DNA from: Poseidonibacter lekithochrous | Lineage (GTDB): Bacteria; Campylobacterota; Campylobacteria; Campylobacterales; Arcobacteraceae | Direction: 5' to 3' | DNA: 64,000 bases | Assembly: GCF_013283835.1 (NCBI RefSeq) | Contig: NZ_CP054052.1 | Location: 3,100,001 to 3,164,000 of the forward strand | Shown here: piece after piece, positions 51,728-60,891 of the stretch | Layout of the letters: the number at the start of each line of letters is the position of its first letter | How positions within the stretch are numbered: the stretch's first letter is position 1 | Translations under genes and position numbers: made by a program | Notes under the pieces: model-generated | The model's input: the letters and a program-made list of their open reading frames with translations, nothing else | The model's database searches: none | What the model was told of the DNA's origin: nothing

Positions 51728-52753
51728 TTATTTTACAAATACTTGTGCTACATCTTTTGCATATTGAAGCTCAGTTGTAATACCAACACAAGAACAATTG
51801 ATTTCAGATAAAACATATTTATCACTTCCATCTTCATTGTAATCTAAAATATAATCCATAGTCCATAATAATGGGAAATTTTGACCTGCTAAAAATGGTT
51901 TTAAATCTTGTAGACCTTCCATTGTTAAAGATACAACATCTTTCCATTTATTCTCTTTTGGAGATTCATACTTATATTTAGCTCCTGAAAATAGTGTAGC
52001 TGAGAATTCACCTTCTTGAGGTTTTTTGTGAACAACTGAAATAGCTTTATCATTTACTAATAAAACTCTAATTTCACCCTCTTTAATTCTCTCTAAATAT
52101 CTACATCCAACAAAACCTGTTTTACCTTGGAAATATGCAGCATATTCACTATCTTCTTCAAAGTTCTTTTCAAATTTAGAAATAAACTCATGAATATCAT
52201 CATAAAAATACTTCTCATTATTTACAGCTTCTGTTGAAATAATAGAACCATCTTCTTGTTCCCTTACTAAATATACACCCTCACCTGTTGAGCCATAATT
52301 TGTTTTTAGTACTCTAATTCCATGTTTTTTTAAATCATCTGGAAATTTAGAAGCAAAGTCTGAGAATTTGTGATAGAAGTAAGATTCATCATCACCTAAA
52401 TTTGTGCCTTTTAATTTGGCTAAGATATCTTTAAAATCTAAGTTAATCATAACATCAGGATGAGTATGAATTTCAATTCCAGTATCCCCTAAGGCTTTTA
52501 GAAATTGAAAATATTCATCAACTTGTTTCAAGTTACCTGGGTTGATTCTAGAAATTACAGCATGGGCATTTTTCTTCAAGTACTCTAATAATTGATATTT
52601 TTTATTTGGTTTAAAAAATACAATTTCAGTCCTAAAAGAAGTTGCTTCTTCAATTGCTCGTAATATTGGTTTAGAATCTGGTCTAAATCCATCAAAACCT
52701 TTGTCGCTACCCTTAGCGTACTCAATAATAAAAATCGTTTTTTGTGTTTTCAT
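51728..52753 (-). CDS. Cj0069-family protein, ATP-grasp-like
   Basis: A 341-residue soluble protein that I recognise as the conserved Campylobacterota family named after Cj0069. The middle and end have an ATP-grasp look: a nucleotide-lid-type strand-loop GSTGEGVYLV (about 169-178), then the ISVVHKKPQEGEFS region and a final acid-Asn element LSEINCSCVG, where Glu and Asn would bind Mg-ATP. That suggests ligation of a carboxylate to an amine, with unknown partners. The function is untested as far as I know. Confidence 0.75.
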   Translation of the reverse strand: MKTQKTIFIIEYAKGSDKGFDGFRPDSKPILRAIEEATSFRTEIVFFKPNKKYQLLEYLKKNAHAVISRINPGNLKQVDEYFQFLKALGDTGIEIHTHPDVMINLDFKDILAKLKGTNLGDDESYFYHKFSDFASKFPDDLKKHGIRVLKTNYGSTGEGVYLVREQEDGSIISTEAVNNEKYFYDDIHEFISKFEKNFEEDSEYAAYFQGKTGFVGCRYLERIKEGEIRVLLVNDKAISVVHKKPQEGEFSATLFSGAKYKYESPKENKWKDVVSLTMEGLQDLKPFLAGQNFPLLWTMDYILDYNEDGSDKYVLSEINCSCVGITTELQYAKDVAQVFVK

Positions 52754-52839
52754 TACGTAATCCTATGTTAAAATAAAACATAATAATAAAATTATTTGAT
52801 TACAAAAAGGTTACGTTAAAGAAGATGATAAAAATTATT

Positions 52840-53508
52840 TTATATATTTAAACGGTAACCAATTCCAGAAATATTAACAATAAAAGTTTTGAAAGTTTTT
52901 TTACGTAAATCTCTTATAAGGGATTTAAAAGCACCTGCTGATACTTCATTATTCCAAATATGATATTCTATTTCTTCATAAGGAATTATTCTATGTGGAT
53001 TATTTATAAAAAGATTTATTAATAAACTCTCTTTTTTATTTAAAACATATGATTTATCTTCTTTTATAATACTTTGAGTTTCAAAATTAAAAAAGATTCC
53101 TTTTGATAGTTTCACATTACTATAAATTCTTCTCTCTATAATTTCCATTGCTTTTTGTAAAGCAGTAGTAAGTAGTTCATCACTAAAAGGTTTTACAATA
53201 TATTTACTAAGATATAATTCCATTAAATCAAGAATATATCTATTTTCATTGTTTTTAGTAAGAATTATAAATGCAGTTTTTATATCTTCACATCTTATCT
53301 CTTTTAGAAACTCAACAAAAGAGTTATCTTCAAAGTCACTATCTATGATAATTAAACAAGGTGAATATTTTTTATATTGATTTTTTGATTCTTCTGCATT
53401 TGAAGCATAAATGACTTTATTCACAGTTTTTTCTAAAACCATATTAACTCTATTTATATCTTCTTTATTTTCATTTACATACAAAACTAATAAATCATCT
53501 AACTGCAT
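52840..53508 (-). CDS. Orphan OmpR-like response regulator with altered acidic pocket
   Basis: A 222-residue paralogue of the regulator at 45938, with the same domain layout and a very similar effector domain (VLNKKESLLINLFINNPHRI, ending ISGIGYRLNI). In the receiver the Asp56, Thr84 and Lys106 positions are kept, but the acidic pair is replaced by Asn12 and Glu13 (LYVNEN). That may weaken Mg binding and phosphorylation. No kinase gene adjoins it. It may act without phosphorylation or be cross-controlled. Confidence 0.85.
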   Translation of the reverse strand: MQLDDLLVLYVNENKEDINRVNMVLEKTVNKVIYASNAEESKNQYKKYSPCLIIIDSDFEDNSFVEFLKEIRCEDIKTAFIILTKNNENRYILDLMELYLSKYIVKPFSDELLTTALQKAMEIIERRIYSNVKLSKGIFFNFETQSIIKEDKSYVLNKKESLLINLFINNPHRIIPYEEIEYHIWNNEVSAGAFKSLIRDLRKKTFKTFIVNISGIGYRLNI

Positions 53509-53517
53509 TTTATAACC

Positions 53518-54078
53518 TTATATAAGTTCTAATATTTTCTTTGTACTCTGTACTTTTGCATAAGCAAATTGTAGTGCTGACATAAATGAAGCATGTACCA
53601 TTTTTGAAGGAACTTTTACCCCATCAAATTCTAAGGGTAAAGTAGCACAAGAATCATGAGCAACAAAACAATTATATCCATAATCACTAGAAGCTCTAAC
53701 AACAGCATCAATACACATATGTGACATTGCTCCAACAATTACTAAATTCTTAGTATCCATCTCATCTAAAACTTCTTTTAAATTAGTATCAATAAAAGAG
53801 TTTACTTTATGTTTTAGAATCACTTTTTCACTATTTAGAGGTAATAAGTTTTTATATATCTTAGCGCCTTCTGTATTTTGAGCGAAAAAAGGAGCATCAT
53901 CTGATAAAAATTCATGTTTTACATGAACAATATTCATATTTTTTTCTCTGAATTCTTTTAATAAAAGTGAAGCATTATCAGCTGCATCTTCTGTATTATC
54001 TAATTTCCATTTGGCATCTTTGAAACTTGGGAAATAGTCATTTTGAAAGTCGATTAATAATAAAGTTGTATTTTCCAT
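53518..54078 (-). CDS. Isochorismatase-family cysteine hydrolase
   Basis: A 186-residue hydrolase. The triad is in LLIDFQNDYF (Asp), HKVNSFIDTNL (Lys) and GAMSHMCIDAVVRA (Cys). The short stand-alone form is like those annotated as cysteine hydrolases; the substrate is unknown. It lies 9 bases upstream of the orphan response regulator on the same strand, so the two may be co-transcribed. Confidence 0.85.
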   Translation of the reverse strand: MENTTLLLIDFQNDYFPSFKDAKWKLDNTEDAADNASLLLKEFREKNMNIVHVKHEFLSDDAPFFAQNTEGAKIYKNLLPLNSEKVILKHKVNSFIDTNLKEVLDEMDTKNLVIVGAMSHMCIDAVVRASSDYGYNCFVAHDSCATLPLEFDGVKVPSKMVHASFMSALQFAYAKVQSTKKILELI

Positions 54079-54143
54079 ATTTATTCCTTTTATTTTTGTT
54101 AATAAAATTATATAAATATATAGAAGGAAAAAAGAAGGATTAA

Positions 54144-55109
54144 TTAAAAAGGTAAATAGATTTTATCTAGTAATTCTTGGTATTCAGCATTTACATCAGA
54201 GTCACAAGTGATTCCACCACCACTTTTGTAATACTGTTCTTGTTTTTCATTCTCTTCAATAAATCTAATCATTACAGCAGAATCAAAAGACTTACCATCA
54301 TAAACTCCAAAAATTCCTGTATAGAAGTCTCTATCATAGTTTTCACTCTTCTGTAGTAATTCACAAGTTTTTTTCTTTGGAGTTCCAGTAATAGAACCTG
54401 CTGGAAGCATTTTTGTAATAATTGTTCCTATATTCTCTAACCAATTATCTTCTAAATGACCAGATATTTTAGAACTTACTTGCAGTAGTTTTTTATCACC
54501 AGCGTTAATTTTATCAATATATCTAAACTTCTCTACTCTAACTTTAGAAGAGACAATACCCAAATCGTTTCTTAATAAATCTACAACCATAGTATGTTCA
54601 GCCATCTCTTTTACATCACCTAAAATCTTAGCTTGTGCATTTGGGATTTTACTATCGATTGTACCTTTCATAGGATAGGTATATATTTTATTTTTTTTAA
54701 TCTCCACAAATCTCTCAGGTGAGAAACAAACAAAATTATCATTATTGTTTTTATATCTTAGTTTGAATTTTGCATTAACCTTTTCATAAATTTCATCAAG
54801 GCTAAAATCTGTTTTGATTTTTGTTTTTGCTGTTAGATTTAAAAGGTATGTATTTCCACTTCTAATTTCTTCTTGTAAAAAATCAAACTTCTTTTTATAC
54901 TCACTAAAAGTAATAGGAAATTTTTCAACTGTAGTTTTATGTTTAATTTTAGAAGTAGTTTTTGAATTGATTTCATATTTGATATTTTCAGGAAGTGAAG
55001 ATAGTTTTTCAATATGAAATTTTGTAAAATTGTAAGATACTATAAAGAAAAATGGCTCGTTAGACGAGCCATAATTATTTAATTTTTCTTCAATAAGTTT
55101 TTTGTTCAA
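54144..55109 (-). CDS. pabB: Aminodeoxychorismate synthase component I
   Basis: A 321-residue chorismate-binding enzyme, a short form lacking the N-terminal domain of longer homologues. The PabB-type Lys is present (YPMKGTIDS, where TrpE has Ala), supporting PabB over anthranilate synthase. The segments EHTMVVDLLRNDLG and MLPAGSITGTPKKKT are the chorismate-binding signatures. It is the second gene after pyrB on the same strand, and its partner could be the pabC-like gene at 50292. No glutaminase (PabA) is seen in the window. Confidence 0.88.
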   Translation of the reverse strand: MNKKLIEEKLNNYGSSNEPFFFIVSYNFTKFHIEKLSSLPENIKYEINSKTTSKIKHKTTVEKFPITFSEYKKKFDFLQEEIRSGNTYLLNLTAKTKIKTDFSLDEIYEKVNAKFKLRYKNNNDNFVCFSPERFVEIKKNKIYTYPMKGTIDSKIPNAQAKILGDVKEMAEHTMVVDLLRNDLGIVSSKVRVEKFRYIDKINAGDKKLLQVSSKISGHLEDNWLENIGTIITKMLPAGSITGTPKKKTCELLQKSENYDRDFYTGIFGVYDGKSFDSAVMIRFIEENEKQEQYYKSGGGITCDSDVNAEYQELLDKIYLPF

Positions 55110-55128
55110 GATATTAAATATTTTCTTT

Positions 55129-56007
55129 TTATTGTTTAATTAATTTTTTAAGTATTGCCATTCTTACAACAACACCATTTGTAACTTGCTCTAATACTTT
55201 ATTTCTTGGATCTACTAACATTTCATCAGAAATATCAACATTTCTATTTACTGGACCTGGGTGTAATAATAAAATATTTCTATCTCCAAATGTATCTTTT
55301 GTGATACAGTAATCTTTTGCATAATCATTTAAAGATTGGAAATAAATTTCATTATGTCTTTCAAGTTGTGTTCTTAAACTCATAACAACATCAACTTCAT
55401 CAATAATCTCAGAAATATTATTGTGTTGTTTATGATCACTTGATTCATGTTGGAAACACTCAGGTGCAACAAAACAAACTTCCATACCAAATCTTGGAAG
55501 AAGTTTTCTATTTGATCCTGCAACTCTTGAAGTTCTTACATCTCCAACAATTGCAACTTTTTTACCATCAGTTTGACCATCAAAGTGTTCAACAATTGTA
55601 AATAAGTCTAATAAAGCTTGTGTAGGGTGCGCATGTTTACCATCACCTGCGTTGATAATTGGACAATCAACGTGATTTACTAATGTTCCAGGTAATCCAC
55701 AATCACTATGTCTCATAATAATTGCATCAGGTTTCATTGCATTAATATTTGCAACAGTATCAAAAATAGTTTCACCTTTTGATCTAGATGAAGTTCCTAC
55801 ATCTAAAGATACTATTTCAGCTCCTAATCTTTTTGCAGCTATTTCAAAGGCACTTCTAGTTCTAGTTGAGTTCTCAAAGAATAGAGTAACAATAATTTTA
55901 CCTTTTAAAACATCTCTTGTTTTCATATCCAAAAATTCTCTAGCATCGTTGAAAAGTTCTAAAATTTCTTCTTTACTAAAGTCTGCTGTCCTAATTAAGT
56001 GCTGCAT
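55129..56007 (-). CDS. pyrB: Aspartate carbamoyltransferase catalytic subunit
   Basis: First committed step of pyrimidine synthesis. It has 292 residues with the carbamoyl phosphate loop [16 protein letters not shown], the [14 protein letters not shown] region and [11 protein letters not shown]. It lies 19 bases ahead of pabB, so both are probably co-transcribed. No PyrI regulatory subunit is next to it. Confidence 0.96.
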   Translation of the reverse strand: MQHLIRTADFSKEEILELFNDAREFLDMKTRDVLKGKIIVTLFFENSTRTRSAFEIAAKRLGAEIVSLDVGTSSRSKGETIFDTVANINAMKPDAIIMRHSDCGLPGTLVNHVDCPIINAGDGKHAHPTQALLDLFTIVEHFDGQTDGKKVAIVGDVRTSRVAGSNRKLLPRFGMEVCFVAPECFQHESSDHKQHNNISEIIDEVDVVMSLRTQLERHNEIYFQSLNDYAKDYCITKDTFGDRNILLLHPGPVNRNVDISDEMLVDPRNKVLEQVTNGVVVRMAILKKLIKQ

Positions 56008-56105
56008 TTTTTCCCTTTAATTTTAGTTTGGATTTTAGCAAAAAGCTCTTTAAAATATAGACTTTTTATGTATAATACAAAACTTTATTTTTGGACAATA
56101 ATTAA

Positions 56106-58439
56106 ATGAAATATCAAATTTTACTACTACCTATAATTATAATGTTTTTTGCAGCCTGTTCTGTAAAACCCCTAGAACCCGTACAATATGAATTAAACAA
56201 AGAAGAAATATCTTTTGTAAATCAAATCAAACCTATTTTAGATAATAGATGTGTTTCTTGTCATTCTTGTTACAACTCACCTTGTCAGTTAAAACTATCT
56301 TCATATGAAGGATTAAAAAGAGGTGCTTCAAAAGAAGATATTTATGCAAATAGATTAAGTGCAAGTGACCCTACTCGGCTTTTTGTAGATGCGATAAATG
56401 AAAAACAATGGAGAGAAAAAGATTTTTATTCTGTTACGCAAGATTTAGAAAATACTAATGAATCAATAATGATGCAATATCTATTTCAAAAGATTGAAAA
56501 TCCTGAGATTATTGGAAAATATTCTCCTGAAAAAGATGAATTATCTTGTGTACAAGATAAAGACGAATTAGAAGAGTATTTTGAAGATAATCCCCATAAA
56601 GGGATGCCTTATGGTTTTCCAGCACTAAAAAAAGAAGAATACAATCTTTTAATGACATGGCTTAAACAAGGAGCTAACAGTGATATTGAAAAGATCAAAA
56701 CGCCAACAAAAGAAGATTTTTTAATCTCAAAATTTGAGAGTTTTTTCAATAAAAAAGATATTAAGTATAAAGTAAGTGCTAGATATATTTATGAACATCT
56801 ATTTTTAGCCCACATCTCTTTTGATGATAATAGTGAAAACTTCTATGAGTTAGTAAGATCAAGAACTCCTAGAGGGCAAAAAGTAGAAGTTATTCCTACA
56901 AGATTTCCTTATGATGAAATAAAAGAACCTTTTTATTATAGATTCCAAAAAATCAAATCTACAATAGTTCATAAAACTCATATGGTTTATAAGATGAATG
57001 GAAATAGACTACAACGATATAAAGATTTATTTATAAAACCAAAATGGGATATACAGCCATACTTAGCAACTTATGATAAAAATGTCGTTGCAAATGCCTT
57101 GAAAGTTTTTGAGCAAATTCCTGCAAAAACTAGATATGAATTTTTATTAGATGATATTCACTATATTATTATGACTTTTATTAGAGGTCCAGTTTGTAAA
57201 GGACAGATAGCATTAAATGTAATTCAAGATCATTTTTGGGTTATGTTTTTAGATCCAAAATATGATGCTTCATTATTTGATAGATATTTTTTACATGACA
57301 ATATTGAAAATTTATCAGTACCAAATCAACTAGGAGATAATCCAAATATATTAAAAACTTTTAAAATATTAGATAATTATGATTTAGCAAAACAGTACAA
57401 CAAAAATAAATCTGATGTTTATAAAAAATATTATCCAAATGGTTTGCCACTAAAAGCTTTATGGAAAGGTAATAGTTTTGATAAAACTAAAAATGACTCA
57501 ATGCTTACAATTTATAGACATTTTGATTCAGCCTCAGTTCATAAAGGCGCATTAGGTGATATTCCTAAAACCCTATGGTTAATTGATTATCCATTATTAG
57601 AAAGAATTTATTATTCATTAGTTGCAGGATTTGATGTATTTGGAAATACTCCACATCAACTATTAGTTCGAAAACATATGGATAGACTTAGAATTGAAGG
57701 AGAAAGTAACTTCTTAGAATTCTTACCAAAGAGCAGTAGAAAAGAGTATTTTAATTCTTGGTATCAAGGCTGGTTAGCTTCATATTTAAGTGTATATAAT
57801 CCAAGTGAACTAAAAAGTAATATCTCATATGATTCTTCTAATTATAAAGAAGAGTTTGTTTATAAAGCTTTTGATTATCTAAAAATCAAAAAAGACCCTA
57901 TTAATTTTTTAGGAAAAAACTATAAACAAAGTGCAATTAAAAAAGAGTATAAAACTAAAAAAGAGATAGAAGAAACACTAAAAACACTAACCTTAGCTAA
58001 TAGCTCAGAGTTTGTTAGGCAATTTACAGACTCAGAGTCAAATCTTGGATATTTAAGAATAAAAATGAACAATAAACAAGACTTAGTTTATACAGTTTTA
58101 GTAAATAGGTGGCATAACAATGTTGCTTTGTTATTCGATGAAGAATCAAGGCTAGATAGTTCAAAAGATAGGTTTAATTTTATTGAAGGATTTGTAGGTT
58201 CATACCCAAATGTATTTATTGAAGTTAAACAAGATGATTTAAGTGATTTTTTTGATTTATTAAAAAACTATCAAGATACACCAAATCACTTACAAAGAAT
58301 TCTAAAATACTCAATCAATAGAGCAAATAAAGATTTCTGGGATAAGTATGATTGGTTTGATAAAGAGTTTAAAAAACAAGACAAATTAAATTATGGGATA
58401 TTTGACTTGAATCGTTATATTAGTGAGGCTATTAATTAA
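56106..58439 (+). CDS. cti: Fatty acid cis/trans isomerase (lipoprotein)
   Basis: A 777-residue periplasmic heme enzyme that converts cis to trans unsaturated acyl chains in membrane lipids under solvent, heat or membrane stress. The signal peptide ends in a lipobox (FAAC, Cys18), so it is anchored. The cytochrome-type motif CVSCH is at 49-53, in the family context SCYNSPCQLKLSSYEG. The long central part (HKGMPYGFPAL and beyond) is also typical. It is a single gene upstream of argD, with 98 bases of promoter region before it. Confidence 0.93.
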   Translation: MKYQILLLPIIIMFFAACSVKPLEPVQYELNKEEISFVNQIKPILDNRCVSCHSCYNSPCQLKLSSYEGLKRGASKEDIYANRLSASDPTRLFVDAINEKQWREKDFYSVTQDLENTNESIMMQYLFQKIENPEIIGKYSPEKDELSCVQDKDELEEYFEDNPHKGMPYGFPALKKEEYNLLMTWLKQGANSDIEKIKTPTKEDFLISKFESFFNKKDIKYKVSARYIYEHLFLAHISFDDNSENFYELVRSRTPRGQKVEVIPTRFPYDEIKEPFYYRFQKIKSTIVHKTHMVYKMNGNRLQRYKDLFIKPKWDIQPYLATYDKNVVANALKVFEQIPAKTRYEFLLDDIHYIIMTFIRGPVCKGQIALNVIQDHFWVMFLDPKYDASLFDRYFLHDNIENLSVPNQLGDNPNILKTFKILDNYDLAKQYNKNKSDVYKKYYPNGLPLKALWKGNSFDKTKNDSMLTIYRHFDSASVHKGALGDIPKTLWLIDYPLLERIYYSLVAGFDVFGNTPHQLLVRKHMDRLRIEGESNFLEFLPKSSRKEYFNSWYQGWLASYLSVYNPSELKSNISYDSSNYKEEFVYKAFDYLKIKKDPINFLGKNYKQSAIKKEYKTKKEIEETLKTLTLANSSEFVRQFTDSESNLGYLRIKMNNKQDLVYTVLVNRWHNNVALLFDEESRLDSSKDRFNFIEGFVGSYPNVFIEVKQDDLSDFFDLLKNYQDTPNHLQRILKYSINRANKDFWDKYDWFDKEFKKQDKLNYGIFDLNRYISEAIN

Positions 58440-58519
58440 TAGTGGTTAATATAGCGTTTAAATAATTTTGATATAATCCCATTTAATATATATAAGTAAA
58501 AATATTTTAGGAACACAAT

Positions 58520-59707
58520 ATGATTGAACAATTAGATAAAGAATATGTACTACAAACTTACCCAAGAAATTATGTAAATTTCAAAAGAGGAGTTAACGCT
58601 ACTTTATTTGATGAAAATGAAAAAGACTATATTGATTTTACTTCAGGAATTGGAGTTGTATCTGTAGGTCATGGTAATGAAAGTGTTGCAAAAAAGATAT
58701 ATGAACAAGTAAGTAATATTACTCATATTTCTAATTTATACGCTATTGAACCTCAAGCAAAACTTGGGGAAAAAATAGCAAAACTTTCAAAAATGGATGT
58801 TGCCACATTTTTCGCAAATTCAGGAGCAGAAGCAAATGAAGGAGCTATTAAATTAGCTAGAAAATATGGAGAAACTAAATTTGATAACAAAAGATATAAA
58901 GTTATCACATTAGAGCATTCATTCCATGGAAGAACAATTACAACAGTAAGAGCTACTGGTCAAGAAGCTATGCATACAGATAACTTCTCACCATATCCAG
59001 ATGGATTCTCTTATGAAAATGAAATTGCTAATATTTATAAATCAATAGATAATGAAACAGTAGCAGTTATGATTGAACTAGTTCAAGGTGAAGGTGGAGT
59101 TCAACCTCTTGATAAAAAAGAGGTTCAAGATTTAGCAAAATTCTTAAAAGAAAAAGATATTTTATTAATCATTGATGAAGTACAAACAGGTGCATACAGA
59201 ACTGGTGAGTTCTTAGCAACTAACCTTTATGATATTCAACCTGACATTATTACAATGGCAAAAGGTTTAGGTGGAGGAGTTCCTATTGGAGCTGTTATTA
59301 CTACACATAAAGATCTATTTACTTATGGTGACCATGGTTCTACTTTTGGTGGTAACTACTTAAGTACTGCTGCTTCATTAGAAGTATTAGATATTTTAGA
59401 GAGAACTAAAGATTCAGGGGAATTAGATAAAACTATTTCATACTTTGAAAATAAAATTGGATCTTTATTCCAAAATAATAAAGAGATTTTTACATCAACA
59501 GTTGGAATTGGTTTAATGAAAGGTCTTAGAGTAAAAGATGCTGATACATTAGCTTCAATTCTAAAAGAATCATTTGAACAAGGTGTTTTATTATTAAGAG
59601 CTGGGAAAAATACATTAAGAATGTTACCTGCTTTAACTATTACAAATGATGAGATTGATGAAGGATTTAAAAGGTTAGAAAATGCACTTTCTAAAATCGC
59701 TAAGTAA
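58520..59707 (+). CDS. argD: Acetylornithine/succinyldiaminopimelate aminotransferase
   Basis: A 395-residue PLP aminotransferase of arginine synthesis. Family segments FANSGAEANEGAIKLARKY, HSFHGRT, the PLP-binding Lys in MAKGLGGGVPIGA and the FGGNYLST block are visible. It may also serve lysine synthesis, as ArgD does elsewhere. Its last 26 bases overlap the start of the TolC-like gene, so the two are coupled. RBS AGGAAC. Confidence 0.93.
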   Translation: MIEQLDKEYVLQTYPRNYVNFKRGVNATLFDENEKDYIDFTSGIGVVSVGHGNESVAKKIYEQVSNITHISNLYAIEPQAKLGEKIAKLSKMDVATFFANSGAEANEGAIKLARKYGETKFDNKRYKVITLEHSFHGRTITTVRATGQEAMHTDNFSPYPDGFSYENEIANIYKSIDNETVAVMIELVQGEGGVQPLDKKEVQDLAKFLKEKDILLIIDEVQTGAYRTGEFLATNLYDIQPDIITMAKGLGGGVPIGAVITTHKDLFTYGDHGSTFGGNYLSTAASLEVLDILERTKDSGELDKTISYFENKIGSLFQNNKEIFTSTVGIGLMKGLRVKDADTLASILKESFEQGVLLLRAGKNTLRMLPALTITNDEIDEGFKRLENALSKIAK

Positions 59708-60869
59708 ACTACTTTTAGGTAGTTTACTTCTCTCAAATCTACAAGCTTCAAACAATTTTGATGAAGAAATATTATCAGATACAAGAAAAAAGACTTTTGA
59801 TTTAAATGAAGAACAAATCAAAGAAGATAGTCTTAAACTAAAAAAAGATTGGATTAACCCAATTAATCTACAATATACTAAATATCTTGGTGAAGATTAT
59901 AAAAATGAAAAATCATTAATCAGTATTAACCAACCTATTTTTAGAAGTGGTGGAATTTATCAAGCTATTAAATATGCTGATTCTACTTATGATTCATCAT
60001 CTATTCAAATAAATCAAGAAAGAAAAAAGTTAATAAAAGAAGCTATTAATTTTTTATACTTAATTGAGAAAACAAATCTAAATATTAAAAAAACTAAACT
60101 TTCTGTTTTAAATGCACAAATTGATGTGAATAGAAAAAAAGAACAAGTACTTAATGGCTTTTTAGATAGTTCTTTTTTAGATAATGCTTTATTAACTCTA
60201 AATGATTCAAAACAGTCTTTAATTACATTAAAGTATCAAAAAATTGAATATATTAATAATTTCAATAATATTTCATCAAAAGATTATTCGGAATTTGAAT
60301 TACCAAAATTTGAGTTCTTCGATGAAAAAGAGTATATACAAAGAAATATTGATTTAGCAAAAGCTAAAGCAGATATTATCAAAGATGAAAACTTCAAAGC
60401 TATTACAATTGCAAAATATTTACCAAGTGTAAATGCTTTTTATAACTATTCAAAAAATCATTATACAAATGGTAAACCGGGACTTGAAAACTCATATGAG
60501 CAAGATTTCGGACTAACTGTTACCTTACCATTAGATAGTAGAACTTTTAATGATATTGAAAGTAAAAAGATTGAAGCATTAAAATCTAAACTATCATATA
60601 AAAATAAAATTGATGATGAAAAAACTTTTTATAAAAATCAAGTACAAAAAGTAAACATGTTAGAAGAAAGAATAGCTATTACAAAGGAAGATTTAGGGCT
60701 TTATAACTCTATTTTAACTATTATTAAAGAAGAAAAAGAAGCACAGCTAAAAACACAAAGTGATTTAGACACACTTCAAAACTCGCAAAAAATAAAATCT
60801 TTAGATTTAAAAATATTTGAGATTGATAGACAAATGGAATTATTGGAGTTATACGTAAAACTAAAATAA
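59682..60869 (+). CDS. TolC-family outer membrane protein
   Basis: A 395-residue protein with a signal peptide (cleavage near LQAS). The two-repeat, long coiled-coil pattern (NINIKK-type helices near 130-200, later LAKAKADII and LEERIAITKEDLGLYN) and the strand YLPSVNAFYNYSK fit an outer-membrane efflux channel. The ATG lies 26 bases inside argD, with AAAAGG ahead of it. No membrane-fusion protein or inner-membrane pump follows, so its partners are elsewhere. The next gene is a sensor kinase. Confidence 0.8.
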   Translation: MHFLKSLSKLLLGSLLLSNLQASNNFDEEILSDTRKKTFDLNEEQIKEDSLKLKKDWINPINLQYTKYLGEDYKNEKSLISINQPIFRSGGIYQAIKYADSTYDSSSIQINQERKKLIKEAINFLYLIEKTNLNIKKTKLSVLNAQIDVNRKKEQVLNGFLDSSFLDNALLTLNDSKQSLITLKYQKIEYINNFNNISSKDYSEFELPKFEFFDEKEYIQRNIDLAKAKADIIKDENFKAITIAKYLPSVNAFYNYSKNHYTNGKPGLENSYEQDFGLTVTLPLDSRTFNDIESKKIEALKSKLSYKNKIDDEKTFYKNQVQKVNMLEERIAITKEDLGLYNSILTIIKEEKEAQLKTQSDLDTLQNSQKIKSLDLKIFEIDRQMELLELYVKLK

Positions 60870-60891
60870 TATCTAGTTGTAGGAGAAGGTA

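Noticed and set aside
59356-59784. 142-codon minus-strand frame
   Set aside because: It lies antisense within argD and the TolC-like gene start, which are clearly coding on the plus strand.
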